Source: Anaerolinea thermophila
Lineage (GTDB): Bacteria > Chloroflexota > Anaerolineae > Anaerolineales > Anaerolineaceae
Direction: 5' to 3'
DNA length: 64,000 nt
Assembly: GCF_020723905.1 (NCBI RefSeq)
Contig: NZ_DYHZ01000002.1
Coordinates: 186,001-250,000 of the forward strand
Part shown: positions 1-7,824 of the stretch, piece after piece
Layout: every line of letters starts with the position of its first letter
Position numbering within the stretch: position 1 is the stretch's first letter
Program-made: the position numbers and the translations under genes
Notes under the pieces: model-generated
What the model saw: only the letters and a program-made list of their open reading frames with translations
Told to the model about the DNA's origin: nothing
Database searches by the model: none

Positions 1-1179
1 GGGAATGGGACGCTGGCGGGCGTAGAACGAGCGTGCCGCCACTTCCATCAACGAATGTCCCACCAGACCGGCGAGGAATCCCCGGGTTGCCCACAGCAGG
101 GTGGAGGCGTGGGCGTCGTTCAATGCAAAGACGGCTTGCATGACTGGACCCAGTCCCAGCGCCAGCACTGCCGCAATCGGCAGGGTGATGCCGATCAGTA
201 CACGCACGGCGCGTTGAATGGATTCGTGAAACAGCCCTTCCTGTTTCTGCGCCGCCAGTTCTGAGAGGGTGGGCAACATGGCGGTGGCAATAGCGGTGCC
301 GATAAGCGTTTCAGGTACCTGCTGAATCATCCAGCCGTAAGTCAGCGCGCTTACCGCGCCTTCGGGCAGGCGCGACGCCAGATTATCGCGCACCAGAAAG
401 ATCACCTGCACGAATCCCACAGTGAGAATGCGCGGTGCCATCAATTTAAGCACCTGCACCACCTGCGGGTTATTCAGCCCAAGCCCTGCGCTCCAGCGGA
501 AGCGGTAACGAATCAATGCCGGGATCTGAATGGCAAGGTGTAGAAAAGCCCCCACAATCACCCCCGCAACCAGTCCATACACGCCCATCCCCATGGCAGG
601 CAGGGTGATGCCCGCAATGCGGTAGCCCTCGCCGGGAGCGAGGATGAGTGCACCAAAAATTTGCCCCACGTTGTAAAACAGGGGCGCCAGAGCGGGGAAG
701 AGAAAGTGCTGATTGGCTTGCAGTGCCGACATCACCAGTCCGCTGATCGAGAAAATCAGCGTGGCGATCAGATTGAGGCGCATCAACTGCACAACTACGC
801 GCTGTTGCTCCACGCCAAATCCGGGGGCAATGCCCACTTCAGCGCGCACCAGCGGCATGGCAACCAGAGCCACCACAATGGATAACCCCGCGGTCACCAG
901 AAAAACCAGATTGGCAACATGCGAAAACACTTCCCAGAGGGCATCGCGTCCCTGGGTGGTGAGCGTGGCGGAGAGCACCGGTATCAGCGCCATGGCAAGC
1001 GCACCGCCGGAGATAACTGCATAAATTAAATCGGGAACATTGTTGGCAACGTTGAAGGCATCCAGTTCCGCCGAAAAACTGAACTGGCGGGCAATGATCA
1101 CCTGACGGAGGAACGCAGCGGCTTTGTCCAGGGCAAAGCACACCGCCAGCAGGATGGAAATGCGCGTCAATCGGGACAT
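1..1179 (-). CDS. murJ: MurJ/MviN lipid II flippase, 3'-truncated by window edge
   Basis: Integral membrane MOP-superfamily protein expected to flip lipid II across the cytoplasmic membrane for peptidoglycan synthesis. The minus-strand reading frame is open from an ATG at 1179 to the window start (393 codons). It begins MSRLTRISILLAVCFALDKA and shows the early MurJ pattern of hydrophobic helices: AAAFLRQVIIARQF, then DAFNVANNVPDLIYAVISGG. It also has the later LVRDNLASRLPEGAVSAL and IGTAIATAMLPTLSELA segments typical of the family. The C-terminal third lies outside the window. The ATG follows a TATCAT -10 box by 6 nt with no Shine-Dalgarno, so a leaderless transcript is likely. The gene follows the metK terminator and is probably transcribed separately. 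Family call is confident from the motifs; flippase activity is inferred. Confidence 0.9.
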   Translation of the reverse strand, partial: MSRLTRISILLAVCFALDKAAAFLRQVIIARQFSFSAELDAFNVANNVPDLIYAVISGGALAMALIPVLSATLTTQGRDALWEVFSHVANLVFLVTAGLSIVVALVAMPLVRAEVGIAPGFGVEQQRVVVQLMRLNLIATLIFSISGLVMSALQANQHFLFPALAPLFYNVGQIFGALILAPGEGYRIAGITLPAMGMGVYGLVAGVIVGAFLHLAIQIPALIRYRFRWSAGLGLNNPQVVQVLKLMAPRILTVGFVQVIFLVRDNLASRLPEGAVSALTYGWMIQQVPETLIGTAIATAMLPTLSELAAQKQEGLFHESIQRAVRVLIGITLPIAAVLALGLGPVMQAVFALNDAHASTLLWATRGFLAGLVGHSLMEVAARSFYARQRPIP

Positions 1180-1185
1180 GGGCTA

Positions 1186-1191
1186 ATGATA
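1186..1191 (-). promoter_or_regulatory. -10 box of leaderless murJ promoter
   Basis: TATCAT on the minus strand, separated by exactly 6 nt (TAGCCC) from the murJ ATG. No ribosome binding site fits between them, so transcription probably starts at or next to the start codon. It lies just beyond the metK terminator. Confidence 0.5.
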
Positions 1192-1200
1192 ACACAGGTA

Positions 1201-1236
1201 AAAAGAAAAACTCCCGCCCGAATGGACGGGCGGGAG
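1201..1236 (-). terminator. Rho-independent terminator of metK
   Basis: Minus-strand stem CTCCCGCCCG/CGGGCGGGAG (arms 1227-1236 and 1211-1220, 6-nt loop), followed on that strand by TTTTTCTTTT. It lies 24 nt after the metK stop. Confidence 0.85.
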
Positions 1237-1259
1237 GGCAAACAGCCACACGAAAAGAT

Positions 1260-2471
1260 TTACAGACCGGCGGCGCGGCGTAAAATTTCGGCTTTGTCGG
1301 TGCGTTCCCAGGTGAGGTCCAGGTCATCGCGCCCGAAGTGGCCGTAAGCCGCCACCTTGCGGTAGATGGGACGGCGCAAATCGAGGTCGCGGATGATGGC
1401 GCCGGGGCGCAGGTCGAAGGTCTCGCTGATGATCTGGGCAATCTTCTCATCGGGGATTTTGCCCGTGCCGAAGGTTTCCACGTTGATGCTCAGCGGGCGG
1501 GCAACGCCGATGGCGTAGGCAACCTGCACCTCACAGCGGTTCGCCAGTCCAGCGGCAACCACGTTCTTTGCCACCCAGCGGGCTGCGTACGCACCGGAGC
1601 GATCCACTTTCGTGGGATCTTTGCCGGAGAAAGCGCCGCCGCCGTGGCGTCCCATACCGCCGTACGTATCTACAATGATCTTGCGTCCGGTCACGCCCGC
1701 GTCGCCCATCGGTCCGCCGATGACAAAACGACCGGTGGGGTTAACAAACACCTTCATGTGATCATCCACCATCTCTGCCGGTAAGGTGGGCAGAATGACA
1801 TGCTCCAGCACGGCTTCGCGAATTTCGGAATGAGAAATCTCAGGAGCGTGCTGGGTGGAGATGAGCACCGTATCCACACGTACGGGTTTGCCATAGTGGT
1901 ATTCCACCGTCACCTGGCTCTTGCCGTCGGGGCGCAGCCACGGCAGGGTGCCGTTCTTGCGCACTTCCGCCAGGCGGCGGGTCAGTTTGTGAGCGTAGTA
2001 AATGGGGGTGGGCATGAGGGTAGGGGTTTCATCGCAGGCATAGCCAAACATCATGCCCTGATCGCCTGCGCCAATGGCTTCAATTTCTGCTTCGGTCATC
2101 TCGCCGGCTTTGGCTTCCAGCGCCTTGTCTACGCCCATGGCGATGTCGCTGGACTGGTTGGCAATGGCGGAGATGACTGCGCAGGTGTTGCCATCGAACC
2201 CTTTGTCGGTATTGTCGTAACCGATCTCCAGCAGGATTTTGCGTACCAGCACATCAAAGTTGACAAAGGCATTGGTAGTGATTTCGCCCAGAATCATGAT
2301 GAAGCCGGTTTTGGTAGCGGTTTCGCAGGCAACCCGCGAATAGGGGTCCTGCTCCAGACAGGCATCCAGGACAGCATCGCTGATTTGATCGCAAATCTTG
2401 TCGGGATGCCCCTCGGTGACCGATTCAGAGGTGAACAGGTAGCGAGGCATATTCATGAAGGTGAGGCTCAT
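1260..2471 (-). CDS. metK: S-adenosylmethionine synthetase
   Basis: Cytosolic methionine adenosyltransferase (ATP + L-methionine to SAM), 403 aa, the usual family length. Visible hallmarks are [17 protein letters not shown] near the N-terminus (catalytic His about residue 22), the [12 protein letters not shown] loop, the phosphate-binding [16 protein letters not shown] segment and the C-terminal [15 protein letters not shown]. The start was placed at the ATG at 2471 because AGGAG lies about 10 nt upstream. The open frame continues upstream into leader RNA and terminator sequence and should not be annotated as coding. Expression is very likely controlled by the SAM-I riboswitch in its 5' leader, with a terminator hairpin directly before the ribosome binding site. 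Confidence 0.97.
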   Translation of the reverse strand: MSLTFMNMPRYLFTSESVTEGHPDKICDQISDAVLDACLEQDPYSRVACETATKTGFIMILGEITTNAFVNFDVLVRKILLEIGYDNTDKGFDGNTCAVISAIANQSSDIAMGVDKALEAKAGEMTEAEIEAIGAGDQGMMFGYACDETPTLMPTPIYYAHKLTRRLAEVRKNGTLPWLRPDGKSQVTVEYHYGKPVRVDTVLISTQHAPEISHSEIREAVLEHVILPTLPAEMVDDHMKVFVNPTGRFVIGGPMGDAGVTGRKIIVDTYGGMGRHGGGAFSGKDPTKVDRSGAYAARWVAKNVVAAGLANRCEVQVAYAIGVARPLSINVETFGTGKIPDEKIAQIISETFDLRPGAIIRDLDLRRPIYRKVAAYGHFGRDDLDLTWERTDKAEILRRAAGL

Positions 2472-2503
2472 TTCAACAACACTCCTTACAAAGATTTTTT
2501 GAC

Positions 2504-2539
2504 AAAAAAATTCCCCTTGCGGTGTACACACGAGGGGCA
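2504..2539 (-). terminator. Expression-platform terminator of the metK riboswitch
   Basis: Minus-strand hairpin with CCCCT/AGGGG base pairing (2533-2537 with 2513-2517), followed by AA and seven Ts. It lies between the SAM-I aptamer and the metK ribosome binding site, as expected for ligand-induced premature termination. Confidence 0.7.
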
Positions 2540-2565
2540 ACAAACATTTTTCAAAAGCGGCTGCC

Positions 2566-2689
<124 letters not shown>

Positions 2690-2716
2690 CCGTAAGGGGC
2701 TATTCAATTTTGGGCG

Positions 2717-2745
2717 ATATTATCATAAATCGGGGGGAATGTCAA
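2717..2745 (-). promoter_or_regulatory. Sigma-70-type promoter of the metK leader
   Basis: Minus-strand TTGACA (2745-2740), 17-nt spacer, TAATAT (2722-2717). It starts transcription about 20 nt before helix P1 of the riboswitch. Confidence 0.8.
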
Positions 2746-2784
2746 ATCGCGTCGGGAATTTTCAAAATCATCCGCAAACCCATT

Positions 2785-2812
2785 TTGCAAAATGTTCAAT
2801 TTTCGCTATACT
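2785..2812 (+). promoter_or_regulatory. Promoter of the CBS-domain gene
   Basis: TTGCAA, 16-nt spacer, TATACT, giving a leader of roughly 40 nt with GGAAAGGAG before the ATG at 2857. It is divergent from the metK promoter. Confidence 0.55.
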
Positions 2813-2856
2813 GTTTATATCCACATGCACAGCGGGATTCATGGAAAGGAGAGGGT

Positions 2857-3273
2857 ATGCAGTTCAAGGTTCGCGATTGGATGATTGATCTGGTTGTCAT
2901 GGTCGAGCCGGATATGCCGGTGACTGAAGTGCTGGCTACCATGCGCCGACGCTATATTCACAGCGTCATCGTCAATAAAGGTCCTGAAAACCCTGAGTAC
3001 GGAATTGTCACCTCGACCGATATTTGCGATAAAATCGTTGCCGCGGGGCGCAACCCTGCTGGGGTCAAAGCCTCGGAGATCATGAGTTCGCCTATCATCA
3101 CCATTTCCCCGGAAATGCCCATTGATGAATGCGCCCGACTCATGAGTGAAAAGGGGATACATCATCTTCCGGTTGCCGACAAAACCGGACACATCATTGG
3201 GATGATCTCGGCTACCGATTTTCTGGTGGTTGCTGAAGCCATGGGACGCGGCGGCGACCGATCGCTGAGTTGA
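2857..3273 (+). CDS. Tandem CBS-domain protein
   Basis: A 138-aa cytosolic protein made almost wholly of two CBS motifs: residues about 5-65 (VRDWMIDLVVMVEPDMPVTE ... YGIVTSTDI) and 75-130 (SEIMSSPIITISPEMPIDEC ... IGMISATDFL). Stand-alone CBS pairs usually bind adenine nucleotides (AMP, ATP, SAM) and act as energy or ligand sensors; the partner here is unknown. The start at 2857 is chosen for AAGGAGAGGGT just upstream; the frame is open further upstream but crosses the promoter. It sits divergently from riboswitch-controlled metK, so SAM or adenosyl-ligand sensing is possible but unsupported. A strong terminator follows. Confidence 0.85.
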   Translation: MQFKVRDWMIDLVVMVEPDMPVTEVLATMRRRYIHSVIVNKGPENPEYGIVTSTDICDKIVAAGRNPAGVKASEIMSSPIITISPEMPIDECARLMSEKGIHHLPVADKTGHIIGMISATDFLVVAEAMGRGGDRSLS

Positions 3274-3295
3274 AACACGTTGCCACCTCAACCCG

Positions 3296-3325
3296 GCGGG
3301 GAGGGAACTCCCCGCTCTTTTTTTT
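3296..3325 (+). terminator. Rho-independent terminator after the CBS gene
   Basis: Perfect 8-bp stem GCGGGGAG/CTCCCCGC with a GGAA loop, followed by TCTTTTTTTT. Confidence 0.9.
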
Positions 3326-3351
3326 AACTGGAAATTTTGGATATTATTTGT

Positions 3352-3357
3352 TATGAT
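3352..3357 (+). promoter_or_regulatory. -10 box of leaderless CAP/LysM gene
   Basis: TATGAT ending 8 nt before the ATG at 3366, with no Shine-Dalgarno in between; the -35 region is poor. Confidence 0.5.
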
Positions 3358-3365
3358 AGTAAATA

Positions 3366-4358
3366 ATGAAAACCGTCTGGCATATCACTGTGGGTTTTCT
3401 GGTGGGATTGGGCTGTTTTTTTGCCCTGATTGCACCGGTTTCGGCACAGGCCGGGACAGCGGATGATTTGATTGCCGCGGTCAACGCCCTGCGCGCCCAG
3501 CGAGGATTACCTGCCCTGACCAGGAACGCGGCGTTAATGAACGCTGCTCAGTCTCATGCAGAGTATCAGGCTTCCATTCAGACCATCACCCACACCGGTG
3601 CAGGAAACACACGTCCGAAAGACCGCGCCATTGCCGCCGGGTACGGCGGTGGAGCAACTGTGTTTGTCTCCGAGAATATTGCGGCGGGCACCAGCCTTTC
3701 TGTGCAGGATGCCATTGCTCTGTACTGGTCGGACGATGTGCACATGAATACCATGCTCAATGCCAGTTATCAGCACGTCGGCGCAGGGGTGGCGTTTTCC
3801 GGGGATATGGTGTATTACACGCTGGTGGTAGGAAGCACCAGCGGGGCAAGTAATACCGTCAACACCCTGCCTGCTTCCAGCACACCTGTCTCCCCGTCAA
3901 CACCTGTTCCGGTCCCCGCGCAGGCTACGGCTACCCCTCAACCTGCCCTGTCTGCCACGCCGGACGCGGCGTTGATGTATGAAGTCCAGCCCGGCGATAC
4001 CCTGTGGGGAATTGCAATAACCTATCAGGTGAGCATGGAAGACCTTAAGCGCTGGAACAATTTACCCGCCACACCCAATCTCTGGCCCGGCGACCGTCTC
4101 ATTGTTCAGCCTTCCTTTACTCCCACCGTTCCACCGACCGAAACGCCGGTGCTTCCCACCCCTACCCCCACCCTGACTCCAGTTTACACCCTCTCGCCAA
4201 CAGCCATTATCCCGGTGACAGCAATCACCCCTACGCCAGTGCCCGAAGAAACTGTCTCCCCAACACCCTTTCCCTGGAAGATTGCAGGCGTCGGGTTGAT
4301 TGGACTTTCGATCCTCGGGTTGTTCCTCGTTTTTGTCGGCAGATTGCAAGGAAAATAA
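3366..4358 (+). CDS. Secreted CAP/SCP-domain protein with LysM and C-terminal membrane anchor
   Basis: A 330-aa envelope protein. Residues 1-27 form a signal peptide ending VSAQA. Residues about 32-155 form a CAP/SCP (PF00188-type) domain with LIAAVNALRAQRGLPALTRN, QSHAEYQA and an HVGAGVAFSG segment. A Pro/Ser/Thr linker follows, then a LysM domain (about 210-255: YEVQPGDTLWGIAITYQVSM ... LWPGDRLIV). A second Pro/Thr linker leads to a C-terminal helix (about 303-326) with a short basic tail. LysM suggests peptidoglycan or glycan binding; bacterial CAP domains have no generally established activity. No sortase signal is seen. Translation is probably leaderless. Confidence 0.85.
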   Translation: MKTVWHITVGFLVGLGCFFALIAPVSAQAGTADDLIAAVNALRAQRGLPALTRNAALMNAAQSHAEYQASIQTITHTGAGNTRPKDRAIAAGYGGGATVFVSENIAAGTSLSVQDAIALYWSDDVHMNTMLNASYQHVGAGVAFSGDMVYYTLVVGSTSGASNTVNTLPASSTPVSPSTPVPVPAQATATPQPALSATPDAALMYEVQPGDTLWGIAITYQVSMEDLKRWNNLPATPNLWPGDRLIVQPSFTPTVPPTETPVLPTPTPTLTPVYTLSPTAIIPVTAITPTPVPEETVSPTPFPWKIAGVGLIGLSILGLFLVFVGRLQGK

Positions 4359-4412
4359 TCCAGATTCTTATTTTCTTTTTATATTTTTCTGTTATGATGC
4401 GTGCGTGTAAGG

Positions 4413-4441
4413 TTGTAATTCAGAGCAGAGGGGCGTATAAT
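4413..4441 (+). promoter_or_regulatory. Promoter of the FmdB-type zinc-ribbon gene
   Basis: TTGTAA, 17-nt spacer, TATAAT, giving a leader of about 55 nt. The leader contains a small AGACTC/GAGTCT hairpin before the GAGGTGA ribosome binding site. Another TATGAT at 4392 could be an alternative -10. Confidence 0.5.
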
Positions 4442-4503
4442 TCCCCCCTGGACTCAGGTGAAATTGAATCGAGACTCATCGAGTCTGTTTGTGAGGTGAA
4501 CGT

Positions 4504-4773
4504 ATGCCAGTCTATACCTATCGGTGCGAATCCTGCGGGTTGCAGTTTGATCATACCCAAAAATTTAGCGATCCTCCGCTGACCGAGTGTCCGGAGTGCG
4601 GCGAACCGGTTCGCAAAGTGTATCAACCGGTTGGCATTGTCTTTAAGGGGTCGGGCTTCTATGCCACCGATCATCGCTCGCCATCGGGGAATGGCAAGAG
4701 CCGCTCTTCTGAAAACAAATCCACCGAAAAAGGCACTTCAGACTCGAGCAGTTCCTCCGAGAGTAAAGATTAG
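4504..4773 (+). CDS. FmdB-family zinc-ribbon protein
   Basis: An 89-aa protein. It starts MPVYTYRCESCGLQFDHTQK and has the two CxxC pairs of the FmdB/CxxC_CxxC_SSSS family (CESC at about 8-11, CPEC at about 29-32), then VYQPVGIVFKGSGFYATDHR, which is typical of the family. The C-terminal 30 residues are low-complexity Ser/Lys/Glu and probably disordered. The cytosolic function is not established; the regulatory label comes from the original fmdB gene. The start has GAGGTGA upstream. It is a single-gene unit between its own promoter and terminator. Confidence 0.9.
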   Translation: MPVYTYRCESCGLQFDHTQKFSDPPLTECPECGEPVRKVYQPVGIVFKGSGFYATDHRSPSGNGKSRSSENKSTEKGTSDSSSSSESKD

Positions 4774-4799
4774 TTTTTCCTCTTTCCTTTTTTGAATAG

Positions 4800-4822
4800 C
4801 CCGGCAACCCTTGCCGGGTTTT
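4800..4822 (+). terminator. Rho-independent terminator after the zinc-ribbon gene
   Basis: CCCGGCAA/TTGCCGGG stem with a CCC loop, followed by TTTTGTTT. Confidence 0.85.
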
Positions 4823-4970
4823 GTTTACCCGGGGATCGGGTAAAAAATTGTAATGCAATTGTTGCGTTTCCGGGCATCCTTCCTCTTTACATGATCGGTA
4901 AAAAATTCTATATTGTAAAAAGTACACAAAATCACAATCTTGCCGTAACACAGGGAGTGAGGGGGCAATA

Positions 4971-6425
4971 ATGCGCAGAGGGGCACTGATACGATGGATC
5001 TTTCTGGGTCTCGCTCTGTTTTTCCCCATGATGGCATGCAGTTTACCCACCACACAGGGCGGGACCGTTTCACACCCTCGACCATCCATTGCGCTGGATC
5101 CGGTCTTCGTGGAGTTCTATCAGAATCTGGGAGGGCAGGCGCTTCTGGGGAGGGTGTTGTCTGCGCCTTTTGATGCCAATCAAAAGCGCTATCAGTATGT
5201 GGAGGCAGGGTTACTGGCGTACGATCCTGCCCAGATGGAACCCGGTAAACGCATCCGCTTTGAGCCGCTGGGATTGCAACTGCAGGTGCGTGACGATGCC
5301 AGTATCCCGGTGGTGCATGATGAAGTCCATGACCTGCTGGTTGAAGGGTACTGGGTGTATTCCGAATTTGTCGAATCCTACCAGCGTCTGTCCATTTTTG
5401 CCGGTGCACCGCTGACGCATGTTCGCATCAACCACGATTACGCGCGATACGAGCAGTTTTTTGAGAATCTGGGTTTTTACCGCAGTCTCAAAGACCCGCC
5501 CGGCACGGTGCATCTATTGCCCTATGGAGCGTATCTGTGCGGGGTGGAATGCTCGGAGCGCACTCAGGAATACTGGAATATCATCCAGAACGGCCTGATC
5601 ACCCAGCCATTCGAGCGGATGGTGACCGCGCGGCACTGGGAAGCCCTGGGCGAACCCGTCGCGGCGCCGACTGTTACCCCCGATGGCATGCTTGAGCAGG
5701 TTTACGAAAACGCCATTCTCTATGCCCCGCTGGATCGCCCCTCGGAAGTTGCTCTGCGCCCGCTCACGCTCTGGCTGGGTAACGAGATTACTCAAACGCC
5801 TTACCCCTACCGCGAGCAAGCCGGAATGGTTTTTCATCTGGTGGATGAGCAACTGGGGTTTCTGGTTCCGCTTGAGGTGGATGATCTGATTGTACGGCTG
5901 GGCGGGGTGCGCAACAGCGGTAAACCGCTGGGCGATGTCCGACAAATTGCAGAGAACGGCGTGTACCGGCAGTGCTTTGAAAACTTTTGTGTGGACTATC
6001 AACCCACTGCCCCTTCAGAGAAGCGCGTCCGGCTGGTGCCCCAGGGGGTGGAGTATGCCCGGCGCCTTGCCGATCAGTTGACGCTGCCGAAAGCCTTTAC
6101 CCCGCAGACGGTCAATCTGATGATTTCCGAAGCCTATCCACAGGTCAGCGACTCTGATCATCAGGTCCTGCAAATGAACGTCTTTTATCGTCAAAGCGGG
6201 GAACCGATGGTTCTCGTCTCCGGAACAGCCACCGTAACTCTGCCCGGGCGGACGCTGACTTTATCGTTGCCGCCTACCAACCGGGAAGGGATTTCAACGG
6301 TGACGTTGCCGCCGCTCAAGGGGGTCAGCAATTTAAGCGTGATCGAGTATCAGATTTGCCTGAACCTGCCCTCAGCAGAGCCCATCTGCCAGAGCGATAC
6401 CTTTGTGGTTTTCAATGCTCCCTGA
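4971..6425 (+). CDS. Large secreted lipoprotein of unknown function
   Basis: A 484-aa protein with a basic N-terminus, one hydrophobic helix and a lipobox (PMMAC, Cys23), so it is predicted to be lipid-anchored outside the membrane. Residues about 35-200 contain two similar aromatic-rich segments (YQNLGGQALLGRVLSAPF ... RYQYVEAGLLAYDP, and FVESYQRLSIFAGAPL ... YARYEQFFENLGFYR). They resemble the repeated GFP-type wall-protein motifs common in Chloroflexota lipoproteins. Residues about 250-360 read like a sortase-less beta domain with paired cysteines (CFENFC), and the last 100 residues look like a beta-sandwich. No enzyme motif was recognised. GGGAGTGAGGGGG precedes the start. Confidence 0.75.
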   Translation: MRRGALIRWIFLGLALFFPMMACSLPTTQGGTVSHPRPSIALDPVFVEFYQNLGGQALLGRVLSAPFDANQKRYQYVEAGLLAYDPAQMEPGKRIRFEPLGLQLQVRDDASIPVVHDEVHDLLVEGYWVYSEFVESYQRLSIFAGAPLTHVRINHDYARYEQFFENLGFYRSLKDPPGTVHLLPYGAYLCGVECSERTQEYWNIIQNGLITQPFERMVTARHWEALGEPVAAPTVTPDGMLEQVYENAILYAPLDRPSEVALRPLTLWLGNEITQTPYPYREQAGMVFHLVDEQLGFLVPLEVDDLIVRLGGVRNSGKPLGDVRQIAENGVYRQCFENFCVDYQPTAPSEKRVRLVPQGVEYARRLADQLTLPKAFTPQTVNLMISEAYPQVSDSDHQVLQMNVFYRQSGEPMVLVSGTATVTLPGRTLTLSLPPTNREGISTVTLPPLKGVSNLSVIEYQICLNLPSAEPICQSDTFVVFNAP

Positions 6426-6431
6426 AGGGAG

Positions 6432-7664
6432 TTACTGATTTTTCATGAACAAACGGAAACGCTGCTCGCTCTGCAGGGCGGGCAGTTTCTTTTTCACCCG
6501 GTCTGCCAGTTCCGCGATGGACTGGGAAATATCCGCGTTCGGGTTGCTGATCATTAAGGGGTTGCCCAGATTGGCGGCGCGCAGGGCGCTTTCCTGATCC
6601 TCGGGGATGAACAGTTCCACCGGATGATTGAGCGTCTCGCTGATTTTTTTGGTGGTCAGCGGGCTTTCGGCGCGATATTTATTGATGACCAGCATCAGAC
6701 GCTCGCGCTTCATCCCCAGGCTATCCCATACTTCAAGAAAGGAACGCAGGGACTTAATACAGGAAATTTCCTGTGTACCGACCAGCACAATGAGATCAGC
6801 GACATCCAGCGCCGCCAGAGTCGACTCGTTAATGTAGGACGAGGTGTTGATCACCATGTGGTTGTAGAGGTTGCGGGTGTACTCCAGCACGCGGCAGATT
6901 TGCTCTCCCGAAAGCGCTTCAGAAATGACCGGATGTTTGGGCGCCGCCAGCAGGTACAACCCGGACGAGCGGTGCAGAATCATGCACTCTTTGACCACCT
7001 TGGGGTCCAGGTCGTATGCGATGGGGGTTAAATCCATCAACGAGAGACGTCCCAATTCATTGAAGAGGATATCTACGTCTCCATATTGCAGGGAAGCGTC
7101 AATGAGGGCAATCTGGCTTTCGTTGTCTCGCAGTGCCAGCGCCAGATTGTTGGCAATGGTGGTGGTGCCGGAGCCGCCCCGCGGGCTGTACACGGCGATC
7201 ACATCGGCGCGTATGCCGGAATCTGGCGCTTCTGTACGGGACTCTACCGGTGCAAATGCATTGTAACTGGCACGTTCCCGGGCTGCCAGTTCACTGGCGC
7301 GCAGAATGGCTTCGCGAAATTCCCCAATCGAAACATCGTGTGCCAGAAAGTCTGAAGCGCCATTGCGCAGAGCGCGCAGGACGGTATCGTAGTGCTTGTC
7401 CTGTGAGACAATGATGACCTGCGTGGCAGGATAATCCCGGCGGATGATTTCGGTGAAACTGATGCCGTCAATATCTGGCAGATGTTCTTCTACCAGCATG
7501 ACATCGGGCTTCATTTCAGCCACCATCTCCAGCGCTTCCTGCGCCGTGGTGATGAAGTCAATCACCTCGATATTTTCGATCAGCGAGAGCAGTTTCCGGA
7601 AGGTCTTAACGGCTTGAATGTTGTTTTCAACGACCAGCACACGGGTAATACGTTGTGGACTCAT
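6432..7664 (-). CDS. TadZ/CpaE-like protein: degenerate receiver plus MinD-type ATPase
   Basis: A 410-aa cytosolic protein. Residues 6-125 form a CheY-like receiver fold, but the phospho-acceptor position is Glu59 (LVEEHLPDIDG), the acidic pair is EN instead of DD and the conserved Lys is missing. Residues about 153-400 are a ParA/MinD-type domain with a deviant P-loop (SPRGGSGTTTIANN, 160-173). CpaE/TadZ proteins are known for such altered P-loops and localise the tad pilus machinery at the pole. No other tad or flp genes lie nearby, so the role here is uncertain. GAGGGAGAAG precedes the ATG. It converges with the lipoprotein gene, 6 nt away. Confidence 0.85.
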   Translation of the reverse strand: MSPQRITRVLVVENNIQAVKTFRKLLSLIENIEVIDFITTAQEALEMVAEMKPDVMLVEEHLPDIDGISFTEIIRRDYPATQVIIVSQDKHYDTVLRALRNGASDFLAHDVSIGEFREAILRASELAARERASYNAFAPVESRTEAPDSGIRADVIAVYSPRGGSGTTTIANNLALALRDNESQIALIDASLQYGDVDILFNELGRLSLMDLTPIAYDLDPKVVKECMILHRSSGLYLLAAPKHPVISEALSGEQICRVLEYTRNLYNHMVINTSSYINESTLAALDVADLIVLVGTQEISCIKSLRSFLEVWDSLGMKRERLMLVINKYRAESPLTTKKISETLNHPVELFIPEDQESALRAANLGNPLMISNPNADISQSIAELADRVKKKLPALQSEQRFRLFMKNQ

Positions 7665-7824
7665 CTTCTCCCTCTATGTTTCGTTGGGGTTATATATATT
7701 GTACATAGGTTCATCTGAATGAGAATGGCGTTTGCAGAGTTGCAAGGAAATAACAATGTTTTTTTGAAGAGGATATCGCTATAATAACCTTAGGGGATTT
7801 TATCGAGATTGTTGGGTATGGAAT

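Noticed and set aside
2472-2543. Upstream in-frame extension of metK
   Set aside because: It covers the riboswitch terminator and ribosome binding site and adds residues absent from MetK proteins.
6432-7664. Evidence for a tad/flp pilus locus
   Set aside because: Only the TadZ-like gene is present; no secretion ATPase, TadB/C, prepilin or prepilin peptidase lies in the flanking genes.
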